Both the position numbers and the translations under genes were made by a program. Source: an uncultured Prevotellaceae bacterium (GTDB taxonomy: Bacteria > Bacteroidota > Bacteroidia > Bacteroidales > Bacteroidaceae). Taken from it: 64,000 nucleotides of DNA. Location of the stretch: the NCBI GenBank assembly GCA_949295905.1, contig CASFNA010000016.1:1-64000 (forward strand), written 5' to 3'. Below the pieces are notes generated by a model. The model did not search any database. It was not told the DNA's origin and saw nothing but the letters and a program-made list of their open reading frames with translations. Position 1 is the stretch's first letter. Each line of letters opens with the position of its first letter. Positions 51,897-62,100 of the stretch are shown piece after piece.

Positions 51897-54311
51897 TTAT
51901 CTTACAACTTTTACAGATTGTCCGTTTACGGAAATGATGTAAATGCCCTTTGTCCAGCCGCTTGCCGGTATGAACATGTCGCTGCCCGAAGCCTTCTTGT
52001 TGAATACGAGGGCGCCGTTTGCCGAGTAAACCTGTACGTTGTCGCCCGGCTGTATGCCTACAACCTTGAAGTTGTCGCTGTCGAGTGAGGCGTAGAGCTT
52101 GAACGTGTTGTCGCTTACTACGTTTTCACCGATGCCGGTAGATACGCAAGATTCGCCGTAAACAACCCACGGCATTACGCCGAAGCTGTAGCCTGCCAGC
52201 TCTTGTGAGAACTCGTCCGCACGGACGTATTCGCCGAGTTTGCCGCTTTGTTCAAACTGGCTTCCGGGGATGGCTTTCTCCGGCTTGACCCACAAGGTGG
52301 TCTGTCCGTTGGAGTGTACGCTGGTCGCAAGGCCTACGTAAGAGCGTGAGAGAGTCTGGTCGCTGTACGGTTCGAGCGTAAGTTCGTCGAACTCGAGGGC
52401 TACGTAGAATGTTCCTTTGACGGTTACGGGCTCCTCCGCGTCGTCGAACTGGACGTTTTCACGTACAGGATAATAGTCGTCAAGAATCATCTCGCTGATT
52501 TCTCCTTCCTTGGTGTAAACAGGGTTGGTGACATCCGGCTTGCCGTCTTTTTCGGGATATATCACAACCTTGAGCTTCTTTCCTTTGTCGAAGCTGCTGT
52601 TGCCGAGGAATTCGCCGGTATCGGGGTCGTATATTCCAAGTGTCTGGTCGAACAGGAAATATTCCATCGAGTAGAAATTGATGGCGGTCAATGTAAGTTC
52701 GCAATCCGACGGAATCTCGAAACGCTCGGCGAACGCGCGGTAGTAAGGATTGACGCCCACTACGTAGTTCTGGTGTACGCTGTATGTGTAATCGTCAACC
52801 ACTGTACCGTCCTCGAGGAATGCCGGCACGTTGGTCTGGTCGTACATGTAGTCTGTGTCGGTTGTCGTCTGCAATGCGTCTGTAGCGTCTTTCTCGGGGA
52901 ATGTGGGGCTGAAACGTCTTGAAGTCTCTTTCGTTCCGCCTTCGTTTTCTGCCGTAAGCGTGATTGTATAGTCTGCTGTTTCCTTGAAGGTGATGGTCGG
53001 GTTGACTGCAGTCGGGTCGGATATCGTGGCCTCTCCTCCTGTAACGCTCCATGTGTAGCTGTTTGCATCGTCGGTTGTGTTGACCATCTGGACCGTCTGG
53101 TTGGGGAACAATACGGGCTGGTAAGATATTACGGAGTACAGCGTGTTGCCGATTTCAAAGCCTGTCTCGGGCGGGAATATCTCGTTGGCCTTGCTCAGCC
53201 TGAAGTTGTCAACGCATACAAGTCCTGCCCAAGGTTCGGGTGAAACGGCCCAGAATGCGAAGCTGTATTCGGCTGTCGTCTCCGGCGTGAATGTGACGTC
53301 GATGCGCTCCCAGCCGTCGGTTACCCTGTTCACTTCCTTCAATACGGTCTCCTGCATGTCTGCGGCCTGGTCCTGGCCTACGGTTAGCTTGAAGGCCGGT
53401 GTCGATTCGCCGCCGGGCATGTTGAGGTAGAATGACAGGCGGTATTTCTGTCCTGCCTCCATTTCGAGCAGCGGAGAGTAAGCTATGTCGCGGCGGCCGG
53501 TAAGGATTGATGAGGGCGATACCATATAATAAAGTCCTGAAACGGCCGGCACGTCGTCGCTGTTGGCCGTAACGAACGGGTCTTCGCCGCTTGAGAACCA
53601 GCCGTTGGGCAGGTAGCCCTTGCCGTCGTAATGCTCGGCGTCGTCAAAGTTCTCGGCGTATGGTATCGACGCTTCCCACAGTTCTGACGGCGGCTCGGTG
53701 GTGCCGCCCTTGCCGTCTACGGTGAAGTCGTCAACGCTGATTATGCCTGTCCAGCTTATGTTTGATGTCACTTGCAGCGCGATGCTGTACTCGCCGTCCT
53801 CTGTCGGTGTGAACTTGGCTTCCACTTTCTGCCATTCCGTATTGCTTACTTCCACTTTCTCCGTAATGGTGATAGTCTGGTCGGCTACGGTCTGCCCGTT
53901 GCCTGCGGTGAGCTGGTAGAACGGCTTGCGGCTCTGTCCGTAGTTGTCAAAATAGCAGATGTAGAAAGATATGGTGTACTCTTCGCCTCCGGCAAGTGCC
54001 AACATCGGGGTGAAGATTGCGTCAGCCCTGGGGTTGTACGTAGCGGTGCTTGAGATGTAATATTCGCCTGAATAAGGTTCGACATAAGGATAGTTGTCAT
54101 AGCGTTCGGCGCGTGCGAAGCCTTTGTCGCCTTCCGTCGCGCTGACAGCCCAGCCGTCGGGCATCGTTCCGCCCTCGGTGTAGTGGGTGTCGTCGTCGAA
54201 CGTTTCAGTGAACGGGACTGTTGTTACGTAGCCTTGGGAGAAGGCCGGCAATCCGCCGAACAACAACATTGCCGCAGCGGCAATGGCCGTGGTTAGTCGA
54301 TGTTTCATCAT
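51897..54311 (-). CDS. Large secreted adhesin-like protein with T9SS sorting domain
   Basis: An 804-residue exported protein. A signal peptide is followed by two similar jelly-roll modules of choice-of-anchor-J type (F-T-E-T-F-D-D ... M-P-D-G-W at about 33, and Y-A-E-N-F-D-D ... L-P-N-G-W at about 220). A PKD-like domain (Y-T-W-S-V-T-G-G, about 425-475) and a C-terminal sorting domain ending Q-S-V-K-V-V-R complete it. No enzyme motif seen, so binding or surface structure is more likely. Start at 54311 or 54308 (M-M-K). First gene of the two-gene T9SS-cargo operon with the M6 protease. Confidence 0.8.
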   Translation of the reverse strand: MMKHRLTTAIAAAAMLLFGGLPAFSQGYVTTVPFTETFDDDTHYTEGGTMPDGWAVSATEGDKGFARAERYDNYPYVEPYSGEYYISSTATYNPRADAIFTPMLALAGGEEYTISFYICYFDNYGQSRKPFYQLTAGNGQTVADQTITITEKVEVSNTEWQKVEAKFTPTEDGEYSIALQVTSNISWTGIISVDDFTVDGKGGTTEPPSELWEASIPYAENFDDAEHYDGKGYLPNGWFSSGEDPFVTANSDDVPAVSGLYYMVSPSSILTGRRDIAYSPLLEMEAGQKYRLSFYLNMPGGESTPAFKLTVGQDQAADMQETVLKEVNRVTDGWERIDVTFTPETTAEYSFAFWAVSPEPWAGLVCVDNFRLSKANEIFPPETGFEIGNTLYSVISYQPVLFPNQTVQMVNTTDDANSYTWSVTGGEATISDPTAVNPTITFKETADYTITLTAENEGGTKETSRRFSPTFPEKDATDALQTTTDTDYMYDQTNVPAFLEDGTVVDDYTYSVHQNYVVGVNPYYRAFAERFEIPSDCELTLTAINFYSMEYFLFDQTLGIYDPDTGEFLGNSSFDKGKKLKVVIYPEKDGKPDVTNPVYTKEGEISEMILDDYYPVRENVQFDDAEEPVTVKGTFYVALEFDELTLEPYSDQTLSRSYVGLATSVHSNGQTTLWVKPEKAIPGSQFEQSGKLGEYVRADEFSQELAGYSFGVMPWVVYGESCVSTGIGENVVSDNTFKLYASLDSDNFKVVGIQPGDNVQVYSANGALVFNKKASGSDMFIPASGWTKGIYIISVNGQSVKVVR

Positions 54312-54398
54312 AATTTAAAGGTTTTAGTGAAAAATAATGTGACTGCGCCTGCAAGCCGCATAAATCGCTTTTCATGCAAAGTGTCAGGCTTTTCTTGG

Positions 54399-54430
54399 CA
54401 AATATATTAAAGAATTATTGTTCTTGCAAA
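54399..54430 (-). promoter_or_regulatory. Promoter of the T9SS cargo operon
   Basis: Minus strand: TTTG (54427-54430), 20-bp spacer, TATATTTG (54399-54406). The leader to the ATG is about 80 nt. Confidence 0.65.
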
Positions 54431-54469
54431 TATTTGTGGCAGAAAATTAAAATATATTGCAAAACCGAG

Positions 54470-54565
54470 CATTTTGCAAAAGACGGTCTTTTAGGCGGCA
54501 AAAGGCCGTCTTTCGCACGTTAAAAGGTGGCCTTTCGCGATGTAAAAGGCCGTCTTTTGCAAGAC
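54470..54565. repeat. Intergenic repeat array, locus 4
   Basis: Four alternating units: GCAAAAGACGGTCTTTT, GCAAAAGGCCGTCTTTCGC, AAAAGGTGGCCTTTCGC and AAAAGGCCGTCTTTTGC, each near-palindromic. Confidence 0.7.
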
Positions 54566-54638
54566 GGCTTGCCTTGGGGCGTATTCCAGGCGGCTGTTAC
54601 CGGTGCAACAATCGTGCGTTTAACATTAATTAGCTTTC

Positions 54639-55047
54639 GGGGGGGGGTAATTTTAAGATGTTTATATAAATTTGCAGCGCAATAGCGTTTCGCCCTTATC
54701 TTGTAGTCCGCCTGCGTGCGGTGCGGTGTGTGCAGACATGCGGTGTGAAACCTGTTGCGTTGCGTAGAAAACCAACATAAATTATATATTCTCATGGCTT
54801 AAAAGTCAATCTCTATTTAATGCGCCACCATCCGGTCGGCCTACAGGGCACGCCCGGATGGTGGCTGTTTTCATGTCGGTGTGTAAACCTTATTTATACA
54901 AAATAGCATTTTTAGCAGAACTTAACATATTTGTAATGTCGTTTTCTGTGTGTTTTATATAATTTTGCATGTCAAAAAAATTTGCAGCGACGTTTTTTGT
55001 AGTGCGCTGGATGTGAAACCAACATTTAACATATATATAATCGACTA
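54639..55047 (+). promoter_or_regulatory. Double leader with G9 tract and hairpin before the lipoprotein gene
   Basis: The gap holds a run of nine G (54639-54647) and a TAAATTTG box (54667-54674). AAACCAACAT at 54769 precedes an ATG-GCT-TAA mini-frame, and a perfect 11-bp hairpin follows (54825-54835 with 54854-54864). A second set comes next: TAATTTTG (54960-54967), AAATTTGCAGCG (54978) and AAACCAACAT (55016), then the real start at 55048. Both AAATTTGCAGCG and AAACCAACAT occur in each set, so the leader appears duplicated. Confidence 0.5.
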
Positions 55048-56787
55048 ATGAAAGTTTTTTGTTTCAAGACAAGCCTTCTGCCTTGCCTCGCAATGGCGGG
55101 AGTGCTTGCATTGAGTAGTTGTCAGGACGACAACTATGATTTCGACGACGTTGACATGACGGTCGGCATCGGGGGCGACGGCCTTACGTTGCCTGTAAGC
55201 TCGACCAGCGTCATCAAGCTGGAGGATGTTCTCGAGCTTGACGGTTCGGAATGCGTGGCTGTAGCTGAAAACGGCGACTATGTATTCAGCCAGGAAGGCG
55301 GCGACGTGGCTCCCACCCGTCCGCGCATAGCCTCGTTCGTGGTGAGCCAGGACGGCGCGCCTTTGGAGGGCGAGATAATCGTGAAAGCTGTCCAGGCCGC
55401 AGGCGGAGGCTCATTTGACATCACAGCCGACGGCAAGGCGCAGTCGTTCACGTACAGTGGCGATGCGCCCAACGAGGTCAAGATGCTCAAGCATGTTGAC
55501 GTAAGCGGCAGGCTTTCGTTCACGGTAAACTTCCCAAGCGCGTTGCAGGCCGCCGTGCCTGTTGTCGAAAGGCTGGCCGTAACGCTGCCGTCATACATGG
55601 AAACAAGCAATGCCGAGGTGGCGGCCGACGGCCATACGCTCGTCTACCAGAACGTACCTACGGGCAGCCCGTTTACCGCCGATGTGACCATTACGGGGCT
55701 CGACTTCGCCGAGGACAAGCAGGTCAACGGCGTGGTGACCGTCAAGGACGGCGTGGTAGACATGAGTGGCGACATCCTCGTTGACGTAAAGGCCACGGCG
55801 TCGGCGGCTCCAGACGTAGACGGCAGCCGCCTTACAAGCTCCATGCAGATGGGCGACGTCATTGTTACGAGCGCTTCAGGGCGGTTCAATCCCGAGATTA
55901 ACATTGAAAGTCTCGGCGAGGTGGAAGTGGCCGGCACGCCCGACTTCCTGGAGGACGGCCGCGTGTGCGTAGACCTTTACAATCCGCAGGTCATACTGAC
56001 CATAAGCAGCGACATGCCCGTAGGCGGCAAGGTAAGCGGCGTGATACGCTCTTACAAGGACGGACAGATGCTGGCCGAGGTGACCGTGCCGCAGTTTGGC
56101 ATCAGCCCTTCGGGTGTGTCGAATGTTTGCATCTGCCGCAGGCCGGACGACGTTGACGCTTCGGCTTATACCGAAGTGGTGCGTGTAGACAATCTTTCCG
56201 ACCTCATCAAGACCGTGCCCGACCGCGTGACGTTCAACGCAGAGGCCTTTGCAGACGACTCGCATGACGGCTACTTCGAGTTCGACCGTGACTATACGGT
56301 ACAGCCGCGCTACTCAATCGAGGCTCCGATAATGTTTGACAAGGGCGCGAGAATAGTCTACAATGACACACTTGACGGCTGGCATGACGACATTGAAGAC
56401 TTCGAACTGGCCGACGGTGCGGGCCTGAGCTTGAGCACAACGGTGGAGAACCGCGTACCGGCTTATCTCACGGTGGACGTCAAGGCCATTGACATTGACG
56501 GCAACGAGATGGGCGGCGACGAAATAGCCGTAAGCGTGAGCACCGCCGTGCTGGCGTCGGCCGACGGCGAGACACCTGTCGAGACGCCTCTATCTGTCGA
56601 GCTGAAGCAGACGGGCAAGGGTGCTTTCAAGAGGCTTGACGGCCTTGCGTTCCACATAGAGGCCGCCGCTTCGGCCGACGGGCAGAACCCCGTTGTGGGC
56701 AAGACGCTCAACGCCAGGAAGCATTCGCTTGTCGCCAAAGACATCAAGGTGACGCTGAAAGGAAAAATAATAGGCGACTTCAACTAA
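55048..56787 (+). CDS. Large envelope lipoprotein of unknown function
   Basis: A 579-residue lipoprotein (lipobox L-S-S-C near residue 25, followed by Q-D-D). The body is Asp/Val/Gly-rich and beta-strand dominated with no motif I can name. It runs 21 bp ahead of the DUF5723 outer-membrane gene, with which it forms an unbroken unit, so the two probably act together at the outer membrane. Preceded by the duplicated leader described above. Confidence 0.7.
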   Translation: MKVFCFKTSLLPCLAMAGVLALSSCQDDNYDFDDVDMTVGIGGDGLTLPVSSTSVIKLEDVLELDGSECVAVAENGDYVFSQEGGDVAPTRPRIASFVVSQDGAPLEGEIIVKAVQAAGGGSFDITADGKAQSFTYSGDAPNEVKMLKHVDVSGRLSFTVNFPSALQAAVPVVERLAVTLPSYMETSNAEVAADGHTLVYQNVPTGSPFTADVTITGLDFAEDKQVNGVVTVKDGVVDMSGDILVDVKATASAAPDVDGSRLTSSMQMGDVIVTSASGRFNPEINIESLGEVEVAGTPDFLEDGRVCVDLYNPQVILTISSDMPVGGKVSGVIRSYKDGQMLAEVTVPQFGISPSGVSNVCICRRPDDVDASAYTEVVRVDNLSDLIKTVPDRVTFNAEAFADDSHDGYFEFDRDYTVQPRYSIEAPIMFDKGARIVYNDTLDGWHDDIEDFELADGAGLSLSTTVENRVPAYLTVDVKAIDIDGNEMGGDEIAVSVSTAVLASADGETPVETPLSVELKQTGKGAFKRLDGLAFHIEAAASADGQNPVVGKTLNARKHSLVAKDIKVTLKGKIIGDFN

Positions 56788-56808
56788 CACGAAAACCGAA
56801 CAACTGCA

Positions 56809-58218
56809 ATGAAACATATATATATAAGGTGTGCCGCCGCCCTCATGATGCTCGCCGCTGCTGGCGTAGCGGCGGCCCAGGGACTTAATTCGGCCTACTT
56901 TACCGACGACTACAAGTTCCGCCATGACATGAACCCGGCCTTCGGCAACGAGCAAAACTACTTCTCCATACCGGCCTTGGGCAACATCAGTGTCAACCTG
57001 CACGGCAACTTCGGGTACAAGGACGTGGTCATGGACAACCCCATGTATCCGCACGAAAGCGGCAAGAGGCTGACCACATTCATGAACCCCTACATATCAA
57101 ACAGCGCCGCGCTCGACGGCTTCAGCAAGGGAAGCAACCGCATAATGGGCGACGTAGGGTTGGCGATATTGTCCGCAGGCTTTAAGGCGTTCGGCGGATA
57201 TAACACCATTGAGATAAACTCCAAGACGGCGTTCGGCGTGTCGCTGCCCTATGAACTGTTCGAGTTTGCAAGGAACACGGGCAACAAGACCTACGACATA
57301 GGCGACATCAACGCCCACGCAATGTCGTATGCCGAGCTGGCGCTGGGCCACTCGCGCCAAGTAAACGACCGTCTGCGCGTGGGTGCCAAGCTGAAGTTCC
57401 TCTTCGGACTTGGCCGTGCCGACCTGAAGATGCAGGACGTAAGGGCCGACCTTGCGGCCGGTGACAAGTGGACGGTGTCTGGCAAGGCGACGGCCGACGT
57501 GTCGCTGAAGGGTTTTATGTACAAGAGCAAGATGGAGGAGTACAACGACCCTGACAAGGGCGAATACGAGAAGATTGACGACGTTGACGTTGACGGCTTC
57601 GGCCTCGGCGGCTTCGGTATGGCCGTAGACCTCGGCGCCGTATACCAAATCGACGACGACTGGCGTGTTAGCGCGTCGGTGCTCGACCTCGGCTTCATCA
57701 GCTGGAGCGAGAACGCGCAGGCTGTCAACGGGGCCGACAGGTTCGAGTTTGACGGCTTCCACGACATATCCGTCAACGACGGCGACGGCGTGTCGATGGA
57801 CGACCAGTCGGACAAGTACGGCGACCAAATCGCCGACTTCATCAACCTGAAGGACAACGGCAACCAGGGCGGACGTACTACCGGCATAGGCGCAACGTTC
57901 AATTTCGGGGCGGAATACAACCTGCCGGTGTACCGAAAGCTGACGTTCGGCCTGCTTAGCAGCACGCGCATAAAGGGTGCTTATACGTGGACGGAAGGCC
58001 GCCTGAGCGCCAACTGGAAGCCCCTGAAGTGGCTCGACGGAGGCGTCAACCTGGCCGTAAACAGCTTTACGACGAGCATGGGCTGGGTGCTCAACATCCA
58101 TCCCAAGGGCTACAACCTTTTCGTAGGCATGGACCATCTGCTCGGCAAGACGAGCAAGGAGTTCATACCGCTTAGCTCGAACGCGAGCATCAACGTCGGC
58201 ATGAGCGTGGCGTGGTAA
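56809..58218 (+). CDS. DUF5723-family outer-membrane beta-barrel protein
   Basis: A 469-residue exported protein with a signal peptide ending A-A-A-Q. It opens A-Y-F-T-D-D-Y-K-F-R-H-D-M-N-P-A-F, the marker of DUF5723 proteins, which belong to the FadL/PorV-like barrels of Bacteroidetes. Repeated amphipathic strands run to a C-terminal N-V-G-M-S-V-A-W (aromatic end, as in barrels). Function unknown; PorV-like proteins shuttle T9SS cargo, but I cannot claim that here. It follows the lipoprotein gene. Confidence 0.8.
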   Translation: MKHIYIRCAAALMMLAAAGVAAAQGLNSAYFTDDYKFRHDMNPAFGNEQNYFSIPALGNISVNLHGNFGYKDVVMDNPMYPHESGKRLTTFMNPYISNSAALDGFSKGSNRIMGDVGLAILSAGFKAFGGYNTIEINSKTAFGVSLPYELFEFARNTGNKTYDIGDINAHAMSYAELALGHSRQVNDRLRVGAKLKFLFGLGRADLKMQDVRADLAAGDKWTVSGKATADVSLKGFMYKSKMEEYNDPDKGEYEKIDDVDVDGFGLGGFGMAVDLGAVYQIDDDWRVSASVLDLGFISWSENAQAVNGADRFEFDGFHDISVNDGDGVSMDDQSDKYGDQIADFINLKDNGNQGGRTTGIGATFNFGAEYNLPVYRKLTFGLLSSTRIKGAYTWTEGRLSANWKPLKWLDGGVNLAVNSFTTSMGWVLNIHPKGYNLFVGMDHLLGKTSKEFIPLSSNASINVGMSVAW

Positions 58219-58239
58219 GTCTTTGATAATCAATAACTT

Positions 58240-58345
58240 GGTGAAAGGCCGCCTTTTGCGTTGCGAAAGGCGGCCTTTCATGTTGCAATCGACGGCCTTT
58301 TAGTTGCCGAAAGACGGCCTTTTGCAAGACAAAAAGCCATGGCTT
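58240..58345. repeat. Intergenic repeat array, locus 5
   Basis: GAAAGGCCGCCTTTTGCG, GAAAGGCGGCCTTTCA, GACGGCCTTTTAGT and GAAAGACGGCCTTTTGC follow one another between the DUF5723 gene and ruvA. Confidence 0.7.
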
Positions 58346-58404
58346 GTGCAATAAAAGCGCGCGTTGTGCGTTTTAAGTCAAGGATAATTAATTTTTGTTT
58401 TGAA

Positions 58405-59010
58405 ATGATAGAATACATAAAGGGCGAACTTGCCGAGCTTACTCCGGCCTATGCCGTGGTAGAGGCGGCCGGCGTTGGCTACGGGCTTAGCATCACGCTC
58501 AACACATACACGGCCATACAGGGCAAGAAGGACGTGCGCCTGTATGTGTTCGAGGCCATACGCGAAGACGCTTACACGCTGTACGGATTCGCCTCGAAGC
58601 AGGAGAGGGAAATGTTCCTCCTGCTCATTACGGTGTCCGGGGTGGGTGCCAACACGGCGCGCATGATACTCTCCGAGATGACGCCTGCCGAGCTGTGCGC
58701 CGTCATCTCGACAGGTAACGAGAAAATCCTGAAGACCGTCAAGGGCATAGGCCTGCGCACGGCGCAGCGCATAATAGTAGACCTGCGCGACAAGATTGCC
58801 GCCCTCGGCATTGTAGGAGAGCAGCCCGTGCAGGCCGGAGAGCCGCAGCCGCAGGTGGACAAGGAGGTAAGGGACGAGGCCGTTGGTGCGCTCACGATGC
58901 TCGGCTTTGCCCCGGCACCGTCGGCGAAGGTGGTCACCGCCATATTGAAGGAGCAGCCTTCGCTGCCCGTTGAGCAGGTAGTGAAGCTCGCGCTGAAACA
59001 GATAAAGTAA
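58405..59010 (+). CDS. ruvA: Holliday junction branch migration protein RuvA
   Basis: Tetrameric junction-binding subunit of RuvAB(C). I start at the ATG at 58405 (M-I-E-Y-I-K-G-E-L), giving 201 residues, the normal size. The OB-fold start, the helix-hairpin-helix pair ([13 protein letters not shown] and [12 protein letters not shown]) and the RuvB-binding C-terminal domain are visible. It lies upstream of sprA on the same strand, an order I recall from other Bacteroidetes. Confidence 0.96.
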   Translation: MIEYIKGELAELTPAYAVVEAAGVGYGLSITLNTYTAIQGKKDVRLYVFEAIREDAYTLYGFASKQEREMFLLLITVSGVGANTARMILSEMTPAELCAVISTGNEKILKTVKGIGLRTAQRIIVDLRDKIAALGIVGEQPVQAGEPQPQVDKEVRDEAVGALTMLGFAPAPSAKVVTAILKEQPSLPVEQVVKLALKQIK

Positions 59011-59018
59011 GTATGAAA

Positions 59019-59125
59019 ATGAGTAATGAAAAATGAGTAATGAAAAATAGTGTGCTGTTGTGCAATTGATTAGCATGTCATGACAAGGCGCAAGCCTGAT
59101 TTTTCATCATTCATTATACATTATT
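59019..59125. repeat. AT-rich repeats between ruvA and sprA
   Basis: Direct copies of ATGAGTAATGAAAA on one side and complementary ATTTTTCAT, CATTCATTATACATTATTCA pieces on the other can fold into an imperfect hairpin. It probably acts as a terminator or attenuator. Confidence 0.5.
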
Positions 59126-59145
59126 CATTAAGTTAAGTTTTGCTG

Positions 59146-62100
59146 ATGAGGAAAATCTTGTACGGAATTCTGCTGGTGTTGTTTGCCGTTAGCGCGGCAA
59201 GCTATGCCTTCACCGTGCCTTATCAGCAAGACGACAGGACGCGGCGCGCGCGCCCGCAACAGGCCGGGGCGGGGCAGGGTAGCCGTCAGGACACGGCCCG
59301 GAGGGTAACCGTAGTAAGCCCCGTAATCATGGTCGAGGATGACACCATACCCGACTCGCTGCTGCATCCGCGCTGGAAAATACAGCGCATAACGCCGATA
59401 ACGGATGACGACCTTGACAAGCAGGCCGCCGACTTGACCTTACCCGACAACATAAAGCAGGAAGTAGAGTACAACGATTCGCTCGACCGCTACTTCATAG
59501 GCTCGAAGATGGGCGACGGCTACCTGTCAACGCCCATCGTGATGACACCCCAAGAGTACCGAAAATGGAGCGAGAAGCGCGAGTTCGACCGCTTTTTCCG
59601 CCAGAAGAACGACACTCTGATTAAGGAAGGAGGCAAGGACAAGTTCTCGTTTACCGACATGCACTTCGACCTCGGGCCGGCGGAAAAAATCTTCGGACCC
59701 GGCGGCGTGCGCATAAAGACGCAGGGAACGGCCGAGCTGAAGTTCGGAGCCACGCTGAAAAACATCGACAACCCCTCGCTGCCCATACGCAACCGTAAGA
59801 CCACCACGCTCGACTTCGACGAGAAAATCAACCTTAGCGTCAACGGAAAGGTGGGCGACAAGGTCAACATGAACCTCAACTACAACACCGACGCGACGTT
59901 CGACTTCGACTCGCAGAACCTCAAGCTCAAGTACGAAGGCAAGGAGGACGAAATAATAAAGCTCGTAGAGGGCGGCAACGTGTCGTTCCCCAGCAACTCG
60001 TCGCTGGTAAACGGAGCGTCGTCATTGTTCGGCATACGCACAGACTTGCAGTTCGGCAAGCTGTCGTTACAGACCGTAGTGTCGCAGAAGAAGTCTTCGT
60101 CGAAGAGTGTGTCGTCCAAGGGGGGCACGCAGTTTACGTCTTTCGAGTTCGACGTAACCGACTACGAGGAGAACCGCCACTTCTTCCTTTCGCGCTATTT
60201 CCGCGACAGGTATGACGAAGGAATGTCGCGCCTGCCCAACGTAATGACTGGAATCACCATCAACCGCGTGGAGATTTGGGTCACCAACAAGACCGGAAAC
60301 ACTACCAACTCGCGCGACATCGTCGCCCTGACCGACCTCGGCGAGAACCAGACGGTAAGCAACCCGATGTGGGGAGTGACGGGACAGCCCGTGCCGTCGA
60401 ACTCGGCCAACAGCGAGTACAACGCCATGGTGACATCATATGCGGCGGCACGCGACATCAACCAGACGTCGTCCGTGCTCGACGCCGTGCCCGGCTTCGT
60501 CGGCGGAGTTGACTATGAGAAGCTTGAAAGCGCGCGCCTGCTCAACAGTTCGGAGTATACCGTCAACACGGCTTTGGGCTACGTGTCGCTGCGCACGTCG
60601 TTGCAGACCGACCAGGTAATCGCCGTTGCATACGAATATACTTATGGCGGAGTGACCTACCAGGTGGGCGAGTTCGCATCAGACATACAGGACGTGGGCC
60701 AGGCTCTTTTCGTAAAGTCGCTCAAGAACACCAGCAACAACCCCCAGCAGGGCAACTGGGACCTGATGATGAAGAACGTCTACTACCTTGCATCGTCGGT
60801 GGAGAAAGAGAAATTTCGCCTCGACGTGAAGTTCCAGAGCGACACTACGGGTGTCTACCTTTCTTATATACCCGAGCAGCAGGTCAAGGACCAGCCTATC
60901 ATCCGCCTCATCGGAGCCGACCGTCTGGACAATAACAACAAGGCTAACAGCAACGGCTACTTCGACTACGTTGACGGTTACACGGTTAGCAACGGCCGCG
61001 TGTTTTTCCCAAAGGCCGAACCTTTCGGCGAATACATGTACACCGCGCTGACAAGCCGCGGCGTTGCGCCCGACGTGGCGAGCCGGTACAGCTACACGGA
61101 GCTGTACGACTCGACCAAGACCATCGCCAAGCAGATAGCCGAAAAGAACAAGTACATGATAAGCGGACAGTTCCGCGGCACGCTGGCAAACGTCATTTCG
61201 CTCGGTGCATACAACATTCCGCAAGGCTCCGTGGTGGTGACCGCAGGCGGAGTGACGCTCACCGAAGGCTCGGACTATACCGTTGACTACTCTTCTGGTG
61301 AGGTTACAATCCTTAACCAGAGCCTTATCGACGCGGGAACGTCTGTCAACGCCTCGTTCGAGAGCAACACGGACTATGCCCAGGAGCGCAAGACCTTTCT
61401 CGGACTGAACTGGCAATATGACTTCTCAAAGAATTTCCAGCTTAGCGGTACAATCCAGCATCTGTCCGAACAGGCGTTGACAACCAAGGTTTCCATGGGC
61501 TCCGAGCCGTTGAACAACACCCTTTGGGGACTTAATATCAACTGGAAGCACGAGAGCCAGTGGCTCACCAACATGCTCGACAAGCTGCCTTTCCTGCACT
61601 GTACGCAGCCTTCGCAGATTTCATTCACAGGCGAATTCGCCCAGCTCATAGCCGGACAGGCAGGCGGTGTGCAGGACAATGCTTCGTACATTGATGACTT
61701 CGAGAATACGAAAAACGCCATAGATGTATCTGTTCCTACGTCCTGGATTTTGTCGAGCGTACCCTCGATGTTTCCCGAACAAAGTGACAAGACAACCTTG
61801 CAGAGCGGTTACAACCGTGCGTTGCTGGCCTGGTACAACATTGACCCGTTGTTTACGCGCCGCAGCTCGTCCTTGACGCCCGCCCATATAAAGAGCGACC
61901 TTGACCAGCTTAGCAATTATTATGTGCGCGAGGTGCCAATCAGGGAACTCTTCCCCAACCGCGGCAACAACTCTTACAACAGCGTTACGTCCACGCTTCC
62001 GATACTTAACCTTGCATATTATCCCGACGAACGCGGCCCGTACAACTTCGACCCAGGGCTGAATTACGACGGAACGCTGCCTAATCCGCAACGCCGCTGG

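Noticed and set aside
57097-58281. Minus-strand frame of about 394 codons opposite the DUF5723 gene
   Set aside because: Antisense shadow with no domain; the plus-strand gene has a signal peptide and family motif.
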